Part shown: piece after piece, positions 33,335-44,659 of the stretch
Layout of the letters: every line of letters begins with the position of its first letter
How positions within the stretch are numbered: the first letter of the stretch is position 1
DNA from: Oegoconia quadripuncta
Lineage: Eukaryota; Arthropoda; Insecta; Lepidoptera; Autostichidae
NCBI GenBank assembly: GCA_949316235.1
Contig: OX438747.1
Span: 4,588,501-4,652,500 of the forward strand
Length of the DNA stretch: 64,000 nucleotides
Direction of reading: 5' to 3'
The notes under the pieces: generated by a model
Databases searched by the model: none
Told to the model about the DNA's origin: nothing
The model's input: the letters and a program-made list of their open reading frames with translations, nothing else
Position numbers and translations under genes: made by a program

Positions 33335-33412
33335 CGCACTGAGCCCATGTGGTGGAATATGGCCCATAGCTTCTCCCATTGAGAGGAGGCTGTGCCCCAA
33401 CAGGGGGGAAGT
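33335..33412 (+). mobile_element. RTE-like 3' trailer remnant
   Basis: CGCACTGAGCCCATGTGG, CCCATTGAGAGGAGGCTGTG and CCCCAACAGGGGGG match the order of the common lepidopteran RTE/SINE trailer (lower-quality relative at 1603-1668). Confidence 0.55.
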
Positions 33413-33626
33413 TTAAAACTGTTGACGATGTTACCCCTACAATCTACACCCCTTAACCGATTTTACTTAATCGGGTGTTGATGGATTCGTAACCCGGGGT
33501 GATAAGGCATAGGTGACGTTACAAATATGGCGGACGTAATAATTCTTGCAGTATATATGATTTTTTATGTCAATTACTAGAATTGTGTAAAAATGAAATG
33601 ATCACCGACCACTAGCAGATTCTATA

Positions 33627-33877
33627 GAGTGTAAGGGAGAGCTTGGCAAAAACTTAAGGGACATCATCTGACTACGAAACTGAACAACTTTCCCAAAGAA
33701 ACATTTCGCAAAAATAAAAACGAAATCTTCATCTCTGTCCAGCTATAAAATGATACAGTATGGAAAAGCCGATATTTTTTTTATAATTTCTGGGAAAAAT
33801 TTCTTCGGAAAAGTTATGGAGTTTCGTTGACTGATCATGTCCTTTCAGTTTTTGCCAAACTGTTCCTTACACCTTGA
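33627..33877. mobile_element. Palindromic MITE-like element
   Basis: GTGTAAGGGAGAGCTTGGCA with AAAACTTAAGGGACATCA (33629-33666) is the imperfect inverse of GATCATGTCCTTTCAGTTT with TTGCCAAACTGTTCC and TTACACC (33833-33874), giving about 40-bp terminal inverted repeats. No ORF; target duplication not clear. Confidence 0.6.
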
Positions 33878-34144
33878 TAAAAAGTGAAAACTCATTAGTT
33901 CGAAGGTTTAAAAAGTTGTTCCTAGTTTATGTTATACCGTTTGTATTTCGACTCATCAATCCACCGGTGATCAGAAAAGCGATTTTAGTGTTGTTTACTT
34001 TTGAATGCGCCATGGAAAATTACAATTCACATTTCAATTGGTCACATTTTTGACAATTCGCACAATTGCATTCCCGACAACTTGGTCTACCTATTCGTTT
34101 TCGAATTCGAATAATCGTAAGTTTGACGGTTGTGGATTGGTCGA

Positions 34145-34315
34145 CATTGGTACATTATTGATTGACATTGGTAGGTACATAATTGATTGACATTGGTACA
34201 TCATTGGTTGACATTGGTACATCATTGTTTGACATTGGTACATCATTGTTTGACATTGGTACATCATTGTTTGACATTGGTACATCATTGGTTGACATTG
34301 GTACTTCTTTGGTTG
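34145..34315. repeat. 21-bp minisatellite, about 8 units
   Basis: Unit GACATTGGTACATCATTG plus 3 variable bases. As 21 is a multiple of three, several frames on both strands stay open and give repetitive heptapeptides (for example DIGTSLF); that is a by-product, not evidence of a gene. Confidence 0.85.
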
Positions 34316-35299
34316 CATTTATATTTATTGGGTTCCGTTCTGTTTTTACCCGACTACGGCGAAGCCGAAAGGGTACTGTATTCAAAGCGTCTTGTATGGT
34401 TGCTACAGCCGATCTGGACAAATGAATTGTACTAATTCCAGGAGTGACATAGATGATGTATACATCATCATACTGTTTTTGTTTTTTTTATATATGAGGA
34501 GGTAACCGTTTCTTATTTTGTAAAGTTTTTATGTCTCCTTACCGCTTTTTATCGTTAGTCAAGTTGTAGTGCATTATACTTTGCGTGTAATTAATAAGAT
34601 TTGATTTTTTGATAAAATTGCCAACACAGCTGTCGGAAAATGCGGATAAGCGGAACCAAATCACTCATGAACATTGAAAATCGCTGGTCTTTCGAGGTAA
34701 CCATCATCGACGCAATGACTATTCGAGATTATAAACCAACGAAATCCGCAAAAATATTCCAGAATGCTCTCAGTTATTACGGACGCAGATATAATATTAC
34801 AAATTCTCCCTTCACAGGTACAAAACTTTAAGACACAGATGGGTACTTTTAGGGAGTAAAATTACTTTCACCTCGAAATTCGTGACGCTTTATCTAGCTA
34901 CCACTTATAGAGGTTATCTTTCTAAAGGGACCTTTCACAGAGTAGCTGTTTCCTTTGTAAGAAGATTACGTGGTACAATTAATGGGTAAAGCCAGTTAAG
35001 GCTCGTAAGTGACTTGTTAGGTTTCACTTTCCTAATTTATAATCTGCAATGAGTACTATCGCCTTTGTTTAGGTTACTTGAATGCGTGTAGGACATTATA
35101 TAATCATTTTATAAGCGACTCCTGAACAAAGATCTCTTAAATATAAAACAAAAACTTTTATACAATAATTCACCCTTTTTATGGTTCTGTAGTTGTAGGT
35201 TGTCCGAGGTTTAGCTCAGAGGCTGTAATTTGGCATGGGTTTACATATTAATCACACCGACAAAGTGGTAAAATAAAATATTCAAAAATATTATATAAT
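34316..35299. other. AT-rich stretch, nothing recognised
   Basis: TTTACCCGACTACGGCGAAG near 34346 looks like a fragment of an unclassified lepidopteran repeat. No gene supported. Confidence 0.4.
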
Positions 35300-35430
35300 A
35301 AGTATTTATTTACAAAAAAAAATGTATTTATGTAGTATATCAACCATCTGCTATCCACAAGACAAGCCTATAGTTGCTTACTGTGGAACTAGATGGCGTT
35401 GTGTGTATGTGTAAAGATATTTATTTATTA
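35300..35430 (+). mobile_element. SINE-A 3' fragment
   Basis: GTATATCAACCATCTGCTAT, TGTGGAACTAGATGGCGTTG, TTTATTTATTATTTATT. Confidence 0.75.
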
Positions 35431-35627
35431 TTTATTTTTTTAGGATGCCTTCCCTACATGTAGTATAGATGATGAATTTTCTTTTATTGTTGTACCCCAT
35501 CGTGTAGGGTGTGGTTTGATAGGTCTTTTAAAAATATTAGAGGTTACCTTAAACTGTTTTTCGATTTAGGGTTCCGTTTAAGAAATATTAAGCTTTGAAT
35601 CAATCGATATTATATAATTTTTTTAAT

Positions 35628-35684
35628 ATCTTTGCACATATACACAGCGCCATCTATGTCCACATTAAGCCAAGCCAAGTAGCC
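35628..35684 (-). mobile_element. SINE-A 3' fragment
   Basis: ATACACAGCGCCATCTATG with flanking TATCTTTGCACA, inverse of the preceding fragment. Confidence 0.65.
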
Positions 35685-35696
35685 TATTCCACATCT

Positions 35697-35905
35697 AACT
35701 ATAATATTACAAATGCGAAAGCTTGATGTTTGTTTGTTCATTGTACGTCGCTCAATCACGGTGAAACGGGATTTGGATGAAATTTGGTACATAGGTAGAA
35801 CATAGAATAGTTTTTATCCCGATAAAGTGAGAAGTTCCCGTGGGATACAAAAAAATCCGCGATAAAGTTACTCCGCGCAGGCAAAGCCGCGGGCGGAAAG
35901 ATAGT
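35697..35905 (-). mobile_element. Repeat D, copy 3
   Basis: ATATTACAAATGCGAAAGC, CTCAATCACGGTGAAACGG, TTTTATCCCGATAAAGTGAG, GCAAAGCCGCGGGCGGAAAG. Complete relative to the other copies. Confidence 0.75.
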
Positions 35906-36029
35906 AATTAAATAAATTAATTAATTAAAAAAAACTTTAAGAAGATATGAGTTCCAAATAAACGCATAATAGGAACCCTACAAATCCAAATCAAACAGCA
36001 GACAGCGCGTTTTGAAAAAAAAAATGAAA

Positions 36030-36140
36030 TTACCTATGCCAGTAACTTTTTTTTTTTTCTTACCTAATATGCCCTATTTTTTTCCTTACGATTTAAAAAC
36101 TCTTCCGGTATAATGTTGTTAAAAGTAAAACTATTACTGG
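36030..36140 (+). repeat. Dispersed repeat S fragment
   Basis: ATTACCTATGCCAGTAAC, TTACCTAATATGCCCTAT, TCCTTACGATTTAAAAACTC, also seen at 39695-39765, 43770-43850, 56310-56390 (inverted) and twice at 56538-56915. Confidence 0.65.
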
Positions 36141-36143
36141 TAT

Positions 36144-36247
36144 ATGTGTTGGGGTTCCGGGTCAGTACGCTTCCACCTTCGACCTCAACTTCACTTAACA
36201 TCAGGTGTGATTGAGGTCAAGTACGAACCCGTCATGCATAAAAAAAA
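36144..36247 (+). mobile_element. SINE-B 3' fragment
   Basis: TGTGTTGGGGTTCCGGGTC to CGTCATGCATAAAAAAA. Confidence 0.85.
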
Positions 36248-36387
36248 GGTCTTTTTTGGCTGATATGATGACGCTTGCACCTCTAACAGAAATTTCCTAA
36301 ATACAAAATACATCTTCAATCACACAAAAAGATGGCCTTGTAACTGACAGCAATCTCTTCCAGTTAGAACTATACAAACTATCAGTA

Positions 36388-36538
36388 CTTTTTTTATGCA
36401 CAAAGGGTTAGCAGTTGACCTCAACCACACCTGATGTTAAGTGAAGATGAGGCCGAAGGAGGCAGCGTACTAATTCAGTCCGGGTCAGTACGCTTCCACC
36501 TTCGACCTCAACTTCACTTAACATCAGGTGTGATTGAG
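36388..36538. mobile_element. Two SINE-B 3' ends in head-to-head inverted arrangement
   Basis: Minus-strand fragment 36388-36478 directly abuts plus-strand fragment 36480-36538. The ~58 bases CTCAACCACACCTGATG... and their inverse ...CATCAGGTGTGATTGAG can form a long imperfect hairpin. Confidence 0.8.
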
Positions 36539-36540
36539 TT

Positions 36541-36690
36541 TTACAAGTTAATGAGTAATAATCGAGAAACTTATAAAATGTACTTTCCGTTGTAATTAAA
36601 TTCCGTTGTAAAAGCGCTCTTCTAAGTCCGCATATTGTGAGGGCAAGTACGGAACACACTGCCCGATACGCACTTGGCCGCTTTTTTTGA
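36541..36690 (+). repeat. Dispersed repeat T, copy 1
   Basis: ACAAGTTAATGAGTAATAAT, CTTATAAAATGTACTTTCCG, CCCGATACGCACTTGGCCGC match 59888-60055. Confidence 0.7.
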
Positions 36691-36910
36691 ACTTTAAATT
36701 ACGTTGCACATTTAGTTTTATGGCTAGGGAGAAGAAGTGACTAGAAACTCCTTGAAAGAGATAGCTAACTCCGTGGTTAACTGAATAGGAAAGAAGACAT
36801 GAGATGGCTGTCGGAGACAGGCAAAGCTATGAACATCTCTAGATACTATTTATACCTAGAACGAAATCCAGTCTGATATGGGGAACGGTATGGGCTAATA
36901 ATGTCATGTG

Positions 36911-37692
36911 TCCAGCAGCTTCGAAAGAAAGAGAGGTATGAAATTGAGAAATTGAGGGAGCAGGTTTTTTGGTATGTGAAATGACATAAGCACATTTCCA
37001 AGAAGACGGGAAGACACGCAGAACAGATGAAGGAGGTCTGTTCAGCAGCTTCGAAAGAAAGAGAGGTATGAAATTGAGAAATTGAGGGAGCAGGTTTTTT
37101 GGTATGTGAAATGACATGAGCACATTTCCAAGAAGACGGGAAGACACGCAGAACAGATGAAGGAGGTCTGTTCAGCAGCTTCGAAAGAAAGAGAGGTATG
37201 AAATTGAGAAATTGAGGGAGCAGGTTTTTTGGTATGTGAAATGACATGAGCACATTTCCAAGAAGACGGGAAGACACGCAGAACAGATGAAGGAGGTCTG
37301 TTCAGCAGCTTCGAAAGAAAGAGAGGTATGAAATTGAGAAATTGAGGGAGCAGGTTTTTTGGTATGTGAAATGACATGAGCACATTTCCAAGAAGACGGG
37401 AAGATACGCAGAACAGATGAAGGAGGTCTGTTCAGCAGCTTCGAAAGAAAGAGAGGCATGAAATTGAGAAATTGAGGGAGCAGGTTTTTTGGTATGTGCA
37501 ATGACATGAGCACATTTCCAAGAAGACGGGAAGATACGCAGAACAGATGAAGGAGGTCTGTTCAGCAGCTTCGAAAGAAAGAGAGGTATGAAATTGAGAA
37601 ATTGAGGGAGCAGGTTTTTTGGTATGTGAAATGACATGAGCACATTTCCAAGAAGACGGGAAGACACGCAGAACAGATGAAGGAGGTCTGTT
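36911..37692. repeat. Tandem array, 130-bp unit x 6, derived from a reverse transcriptase segment
   Basis: Unit boundaries fall at 37041, 37171, 37301, 37431, 37561 and 37691 (exactly 130 apart), with a first unit of about 130 from 36911. Units differ at only a few positions, so homogenisation is recent. On the minus strand one frame reads VFPSSWKCAHVISHTKK and another NFIPLFLSKLLN. Together they resemble the SSWK...KK...NxRPISLLSxxxK block of non-LTR RTs. As 130 is not divisible by three, the frame rotates from unit to unit, so the long minus-strand ORFs are not a gene. Confidence 0.9.
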
Positions 37693-37755
37693 CTGTGGGA
37701 AGGCATCTGTAGGGGGATGATTTTGAATGTGAGCAAGATCGTGGAATGTGGTTTA

Positions 37756-37850
37756 AGATAGGAGTAAGCATCATCATCATTAGCCGAAAGATGTCCACTG
37801 CTGGACAAAGGCCTCCCCCAAAGATCTCCACAACGATCGGTCTGCCTGTA
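37756..37850 (-). mobile_element. RTE-like 3' end
   Basis: CATCATCATCATTAGCCG, AAGATGTCCACTGCTGGAC, AAAGGCCTCCCCCAAAG, CTCCACAACGATCGGTC is the inverse of the terminal part of 54091-54422. The 130-bp array lies immediately before it in plus coordinates. Confidence 0.75.
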
Positions 37851-39578
37851 GGAGTAAACATATACATTGTCAATCCATAGTTTCCCACCAATTATATGCG
37901 ATGTTGACAGTGCTCAGACTGTTTGAGATAAGATAACCCATATATACCCCTTTATATGTAAAAAACCTTTCTTGGCTAGATTCTTCGTTTGCCTTCTTAT
38001 CCACAGCAAAAGGGCAGTTGTGATAGAAATCCCGATTACCTTCTCCAATGTCGTGCGAAGGTTTAAACTAACAGTTAGGTCATGACAGCAACGTGCAACA
38101 AGTAAAAACTATACGAAGCATTAAGATAAAAACCGTTGATTTCCCTCTTTAATAAGATTTTTCTCTAAAACAACTGTATCAGCTCTAGTGATCACACAAT
38201 AACCTTACCCTTGGCACAAGCAATCCAGGAACCGTCTAGTGCTGGCGTGAAATTATAGCCCATGGCAAAGAGTAACGGGTACCTACGTCATGTAAGCCGA
38301 ATAAGCAATGAGTGGTAGCGAGCGATTTTCGTAAATTTTCTTTTTCAGACTCGTACGCATTATTTACTGTGTTTGCTGTTTCATGATAACAATTTATTAT
38401 ACTTATTTGTTAGAAGTATTATCTTCACAACGGTGTTATGGGAAGTAATGCCCAGAAAATTATTTTTTGATACGTGGTGCGCTTTCTAATGTTTACATTG
38501 AGATACCTTGAGTTCTTCAAGAGCAGGGTGAATAGGCATCTACTGAGAACGCGTGCTTCATCTTGGGCCACATCGTCACTTTCCATCAGGTGAGGTTGTG
38601 GTCAAACGCGTACCCATTTAATCAGAAAAAAAATACTAGAAAACATCGAAATATCTCAAAGCTACACATCAATTTTATGTAAGGTGTTGGATTATCTTAT
38701 GATGTTAGAGACGATAGTCCCAAAACTCACAATAAACTAGAAAAATTCGAGAAAACCAATCAATCCAAAATTATACCTACTAAACTTGTTACAAAAATAA
38801 CGCAATAAATCCAATATAGTTGGTACAAAGTACAAAATGTAGAAAGATAAGAAATATATCATCTTAAAGTTCATCTTAAAGAAGTTCGATCTAGATCTTT
38901 TTAACACTAGTTTTATGTCAGCGAGGCGTCAATTAAATCAACAATTCTTTGATGGCTTAATTCAATTTATATATCATTTGTTTGGTATATGTACCGCGAG
39001 GGCAACAAATGTACAAGTGTGATAGATACATGTTATTGAATTATATAATGTATTTCTATTTGTGAGGACCTGTAATTGGCTCTCTGTTTCCTATAATAGT
39101 TTCTATTAGTTGTATTGCAGCTGTTGGTTTTCCGAATAAATAAAAATAAAATAAAGAACCCCAGATTTTTTTTTCACGGAACCTGTCTACTACCTACTTT
39201 CAACATGTTATTTCGATGGAAGAATTTCCAGTAACACTGCGTCTGTTAGTAACTAAGTTCGAGCGATTCCTCATGTCGCTTATTGCTTGTACCAATCAGT
39301 AATATTATGTAGCATACATACCCACCCACCGTCTCGTTTCGCTTGCGTTGGTTATGAATATTATATGTAATTCTGTGCAGATAGGGTCATATTTTTGCTC
39401 AACCAACGATTTAGCAGGAAAATGCCTGTATCGGTAAAGTTTTTAGAGTGGATGGCACGGATCGAATCGCAAATAAAAAATTGTCAGGCACATTAGCTAG
39501 CTGTGAACCATAGAGGCATGAAGTTTAGTGTTACATTATTCGTAATATAGGTATGTGTCGGTGGCTTAGCGCGGAGCG
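37851..39578. other. Mostly unassigned, with remnants
   Basis: 38540-38630 resembles a SINE 3' end (ACATCGTCACTTTCCATC, AGGTGAGGTTGTGGTC, A-run). 38885-38934 shares about 45 of 50 bases with 62248-62298. An AAATA-rich tail with a polyadenylation-like AATAAA is near 39137-39155. No gene supported. Confidence 0.45.
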
Positions 39579-39660
39579 TCGGTGGCTCATCGGTTAAGAC
39601 GCAGTCTCCCAATTTGGAAGGTCCGGGTTCGATTCCCAGGCAGGCCATGTACCAATGAGT
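39579..39660 (+). mobile_element. SINE-C head
   Basis: GTCGGTGGCTCATCGGTTAA and GGGTTCGATTCCCAGGCAGG are A- and B-box regions of a tRNA-derived head, followed by CATGTACCAATGAG, as in the minus-strand copy at 59540-59834. Not a tRNA gene: no terminator and the same 3' continuation as the other copy. Confidence 0.75.
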
Positions 39661-40435
39661 TTTTCATTTTAATTTTTTTAATTTTCATTTCATTTCATTT
39701 CAATACCTTCTATTTCACTTACCCAATATGCCTTATTTTATTCCTTACGGTAAAAAAACTCATCCGATAAAGAAATACACACGTGACACCAGCCCATCGC
39801 CGTTGAATAGGGCAAGTCGTTTTTTATTCGAACATTACCCTCCTTTCTGAGTTGGATAAAAACAATCTAGTTGTATACGCGTCGTCGAGCATATTCAGTT
39901 ATGTAAATTCTGTTCTCACTGCAGGCTGATTAGGCATTTACTCCACGGCAGAAATCAATTTCGAACAAAACACAAAAGTAATCATGTTAATTAGAACATT
40001 GTTTTCCCGGAACAAAGTTTTACCTTTGTCCAGGACGTCCCGCCTACTAAACAACCTTCCGGAAAAGGAAACTCTTCGTGTCTACGTCCTACTGCCGGCT
40101 AAATAAAGCCATATAATGAGAGGTCATTTTGCAGAACCTCGAGCTCACGTTACCTGCATGATTTAACTATAAATAAACTGGGTAAATTGCATCTACATAT
40201 GTACTACGTGCGATAGACACCGATGCTCTATGGTAAATCTGAGTGTATACCAAAATAGCAATAACTTCGAAGGATCGAAGGAGGTGGACGTTGAAGGTTT
40301 ATCGATCTGACCAACGGGAAAAGCAGAGCTGATCTGGACAATGGGACAAAAATTTCCCACTGGACAGACAAATCTAACCATCGATCTGACCAACGGCAAA
40401 AACGGGTTTTGAAAGCATTGACTTGACTTTTAGTC
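39661..40435. other. Unassigned, with a repeat S fragment
   Basis: Repeat S words at 39695-39765 (TTCTATTTCACTTACCC, TTACGGTAAAAAAACTCATC). CAACGGGAAAAGCAGAGC and CCAACGGCAAAAACGGG (40314, 40390) are a short local duplication. No gene. Confidence 0.4.
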
Positions 40436-40540
40436 AAGTCAAGTCAAGTTGAAGTATTTATTTCAACGTCAGATGCGTGATATCATTTGTTGAAAATCAA
40501 TTTAAGCTAATAAGATGGGTATATTTTCTTACAAATAATG
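40432..40540 (-). mobile_element. Non-LTR 3' end with GTCAA tail
   Basis: GTCAAGTCAAGTCAAGTTG followed by AAGTATTTATTTCAACG, i.e. tail repeats next to an inverted AATAA-type signal. Body not preserved. Confidence 0.5.
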
Positions 40541-41169
40541 GTTCCTTCTTGAATACGGAACCCTAAAAATTGATCTTAGACCAACCGTGTGAGGATCTCC
40601 GATTTAAATAGGGACGCGGCTTTCTTTAGTCAATACAAGAAGCGAATTATTTTATTTGATATATATTTTCACCGAGAACGATTCTAACATCTTATTTCCT
40701 TCCCAGCTTGTTTATATCCATTTATATCTTTCGATTTACTCTATAATTAAAATTTATTTCTCCTTCTAAATTCTTCTGTCCATACGTCGATTTTAAAACA
40801 AACTACTGTGCTTTTCACATATTTTGATTGTCAATTGTTGATTAGGAAACCTTAAATTCTAGCTTGGACATACTGACTGACAGAGAAATGCTTAAGACCT
40901 ATTATTATATCTAATAGATAACGCTAATTTCCGCTGGGACCGATCGGTATCACCTAAACGCGCATACTGTCAAGCCCCGCTGGTACCCATCGGCACCAGT
41001 CGACCCGACCCAACTTTATACCCTATTTTTACCTTAGGTTATTATATGTCAAGTAATATAATACCTAACCTGATTTGATGTTCTGTTATCCAAAAGGCCA
41101 AAACAGTTTACAGAAAACGAATAGAGGCAATAGAACGTGAACCAGATGTGTTTATCTGAGAGTTTGTAA

Positions 41170-41465
41170 ATTGATCCCTTTGAGCGCGCACGGTGGGGGG
41201 CCTCTAGGAGGTGGTGACGTAATCGGCCCTGCGCTATGCAAGTTAAAAGAAATTCCCCGCCATTACACACTGAGATCCAGAAGAGCTGATATACTTGTCC
41301 GCCAGCTCTCAAAACTAAAAATGCATAGTACAGGTCCATATGCGATGTCAACCAAAATTTATAATAAAATTCCATAATATCTACAAAAAGAAAAGAATGA
41401 CTTAAAATTTATAAAACAAGTAAAGTCCCTACCGAGAGGGGCACCCACCAAAACCCCGCAAATCG
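41170..41465 (+). pseudogene. Decayed non-LTR RT C-terminal fragment
   Basis: The forward frame reads HYTLRSRRADILVRQLSK, then STGPYAMSTKIYNKIP and a stop, then LKFIKQVKS. The 'N-TR-...-P...KFYNKLP...FK..LK' pattern is the usual C-terminus of CR1/jockey-type ORF2. The stop and missing catalytic motifs make it a remnant. Confidence 0.4.
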
Positions 41466-41877
41466 CAGAAATTTTTTCTTGGTAAGGCCGCAGGTAGTGT
41501 TACCATCGTCGTGCTCTCGACTGTACATCAGTCCATTACTGTATTGGGTTTCGGTCCAATTCATACATTTAATTCGACAATGGCTACACAGAGAGAAGCT
41601 GAATGCTCGCAGTTATGTGTTGCATGCATCCAATTTGAATGATATCTGTTACCCGTTCGTGTGAATATTGTGAATTGTAAATATAAATCAGGTGTTGTTG
41701 TTGTGGCATTGTTGCAAGATCACAAAAAATGCGGTAGCGGTACTTCAAAAACCGGATTTTCGACAAAAAAAGCGGATTTTTTGTTTTAACATTTACATCG
41801 GTGTTTATATCCCAATTATAGATTTTTTTTAACTACTTATTCATACAAGGACAAATGCAAAGCTACAGGGTTGTTGT

Positions 41878-42637
41878 CAGAGATGTACAAAATACCCTGT
41901 ACAAAGTATCTGCAATACAAAATGCAAGATACTTTTAAATAAAGTATTTCAGATACCAGATACAAAATACTTTCGAGAATAGTATCTGAAATACTAAATA
42001 CCAAATACGTATCTTCTAAATACTTCTTAAGATATAAATACTTTTGTAAGAAAACAAGATTTTATTTTAATGAATTCTAAGTTTATTTTTCTTAATTGAC
42101 ATAACACGAGCATAACACGATAACATAACACACACGTTACATAACATAACACGATTTATTCGTAAATAACTTAATGTTATTTACGTATGTAAATAACTTA
42201 ACATTAAGTTATTTACGAATTATTCGTAAATAACTTAATGTAATGTAATATATACAAAAAGGCGGTCATCTTCTCAAATGAAATTACATTTCAGTTTTTT
42301 TTTTTTTAATTGTTTGGCTCGCACGACTTGTGCATTTGCCACATCTTGTATAGATACAGGCCAGTGCAGTGCAAAGAAAGAGTCGCCATCTACCAACGTG
42401 ATGTTGGACTAATAATGACATGCTCAATTTTACGCATTTATTTTATATATTTCTACTAATATATTACTAAAAGTATTTTATCAGAAAAAGTATTTATAAA
42501 ATACCAAACAAAATATATTTAAATACAAGATACAAAATGATTTTTTAAAAAGTATTTTAGATACAAAATTAAAATACGTATCTTGCGTCTTGTATCTGTA
42601 TTTCAGATACTTGTATCTTAGATAAGTCACACCTCTG
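41878..42637. mobile_element. hAT-like non-autonomous element, 760 bp, perfect 8-bp TSD
   Basis: Ends CAGAGATGT and ACACCTCTG are inverted repeats, and GTTGTTGT is exactly duplicated at 41870-41877 and 42638-42645. The subterminal 150-200 bases on each side are filled with AGATAC / GTATCT / AAATAC words, in inverted arrangement. The centre has strong palindromes (CATTAAGTTATTTACGAA and its inverse, 42192-42238). No transposase ORF. The flanks (GCATTGTTGCAAGATC and CATCTGGCAACATTGTG) look like ends of an older element into which this one inserted. Confidence 0.9.
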
Positions 42638-42645
42638 GTTGTTGT

Positions 42646-44430
42646 AGCAAATCTGAAAAAAAAAGCGGTACATCTGGCAACATTGTGTTGTGGATTCCCT
42701 CATGAAGTCGGATTGACAATAGCAGATTTACCATAACCGCTACGCCCGCTGGGCAGATGCAAACTTGTTAACAATAGCAGAAAAAATGATTTCTAAATAA
42801 ATTTCGCATGATAGGAGGAACCCTAATTTTAATGAGAACCTACAATGACATGTTTGAGTCCGTGGATCCCTTTCACTGCTCTAAACCCACATTTAAGAGT
42901 AAGATTCGTACGTTGTTGTCCGCTCTCCATTACAACTGATGTTGCTTCCTTATTGATGAAACTATTTTATAGGCTTTCTACTTGGTATAACGTTTATGTA
43001 TACGATTCTGTAATTTTGTACTATCATTTATGTGATAAATGGCGTAATAGTGTTCACATAGTTTCGGGTTCAATTCCCGCGTCGGATTAATTGGAGGACA
43101 GTTTATTATCTGAATTGTCTTTAGGGCGTCCTACTTAAAGGCTAATTAATCGTGGTGTCCGTCGGTTATTATTAATTTATTTGTGTGTAATCGTAAATAA
43201 GTATTTTGCATTGTGTATAGTGATGTATTGTTTCTATTGATGTAATATCCATCCCTTACATAATATTGTGTACATGTTTATAGCGGCTATATATTATATA
43301 CAATATATATTATTATTCATATATATTGCTATTCAAGTATTTTTATAAGGCATACTACATATTCTAGTAAGTACTTTATGGTTCATGAGTGCATATCCCA
43401 TCGCGGTTCGAACAACTAAGTCTTCAATTTCCTTTGCCTCTGAATTTCCTTTAACTTTATATATTATTTTTAATATGTTTAATTCTTGCACAGTCAGACG
43501 TACTACATCAAACCAGCAATCGTAATTTGATTTTATTACAAGTGCGGTTTGTGAACAAATCTACTCTCTGTTTTATATAATTTGTGGTTAACTTTTATTA
43601 GTATATACAATTTAAATAATATCTAGTTGTAAATCTGTGTTTTAAGACTGTTGTTAACCTGAATAAATAAAATAAAATAAAAAAAAATAAAAATAAAATA
43701 AAAACCCTACGAATTCCGCCAGTCGCATATAAATCTCCGATTGGCGCGTGCGTTTGGGAAGAATAATTAAACTTCCTATGCCAATAACTTCTATTTCACT
43801 TACTTATGACCTATTTTTATCCTTACGGTAAAGAAACTCATCGGGTATATTATTATTAGTTATATTACCTAAAACATAATTTTAAAATTTTGTGTACACT
43901 ATCCGCTGCCCAATCTAATAAACAATATGTATCTTTAGAGATACTTTTGTTGGTTGGAATCTCTATGGGATTTAGCACGCCTTTGTACATTTTCTATACA
44001 ATGCATATGTCTGTAATAGTTGTGTGTACAACAAAGATATTAAGAGACTTTATGAAAATAAGATAATATATTTGTTATGTTAAAAATAAGTCATTTCATT
44101 TGGTAGATTCATTTTCAATGTACCGAAGGTCGTGGCAGATTGTGATGGATTGTGATTTTATTTAAACTAATCGACAATGTCATTCCGTGATTTTATACGT
44201 ATTCACTATTTGATAATATTACAGGTACGATTGTACTAATGTTACGTTCCACACGAGACCCGAGAGGGAATCTAATTAACGTTCACTAACATTTACCTAG
44301 AGTAAATTACTTTTCCCTGACCGCAGCGACCTTTTTAGCTGAGATCTCTTTATTTGTAGAGGTGATTAAGTTAAGAGACTCTATGTGCTTTAAAGATTTA
44401 AGAGATTATATTAAAAAATGAATAAAACTC
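42646..44430. other. AT-rich stretch with small remnants
   Basis: 43047-43088 has a B-box-like GGGTTCAATTCCCGCG (old SINE head). 43640-43712 is an AAATA-rich tail after TTAACCTGAATAAATAAA, typical of a non-LTR 3' end. 43706-43755 (GCCAGTCGCATATAAATC) and 43770-43850 match repeat S and its neighbour near 56403-56464. No gene. Confidence 0.45.
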
Positions 44431-44433
44431 GAA

Positions 44434-44500
44434 ACTGGCACGGTTTGAACCTGTGTCTTCCTTAACCCGTGGCATACCGCTCTTAGCAAACGGCAAACAA
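44434..44500 (-). mobile_element. tRNA-like SINE head remnant
   Basis: Minus-strand CACAGGTTCAAACCGTGCC is B-box-like. No complete cloverleaf, so not called as tRNA. Confidence 0.3.
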
Positions 44501-44548
44501 GTTTTTGGTTCGGGATGTTTGAGATTCGATTGCTTAGTTCACAGATAA

Positions 44549-44659
44549 CTATGAATATGGAGTGATACAGAGGTAGAGGAAGACCGAAGAAAGTGTGGAC
44601 TGCGTGAGAAATGATATGTGTATGAAAGGGGTGAGTACGGAGATGACGGCTGATAGAGG
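44549..44659 (+). mobile_element. RTE-like RT C-terminal fragment
   Basis: ATGAATATGGAGTGATACAG, AGGAAGACCGAAGAAAGTG, GAGTACGGAGATGACGGCTG match 10951-11080, with its own stop and a small deletion. It is cut at 44659, where the CR1-like element begins. Confidence 0.75.

Noticed and set aside
34146..34170. Telomere-type or centromere repeat
   Set aside because: The unit is 21 bp and unrelated to TTAGG; the array is too short.
34091..34435. Heptapeptide-repeat ORFs on both strands
   Set aside because: They are a by-product of the 21-bp minisatellite; all frames open for the same reason.
36911..37692. CRISPR array
   Set aside because: The units abut without spacers, and the genome is eukaryotic.
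37302..37808. Long overlapping minus-strand ORFs (up to 168 codons) with repeated peptides
   Set aside because: They come from the 130-bp tandem array; the frame rotates from unit to unit, and the same peptide appears in several ORFs. There is no independent start or splice support.
39579..39655. tRNA gene
   Set aside because: Same head and 3' continuation as the minus-strand SINE at 59540-59834.
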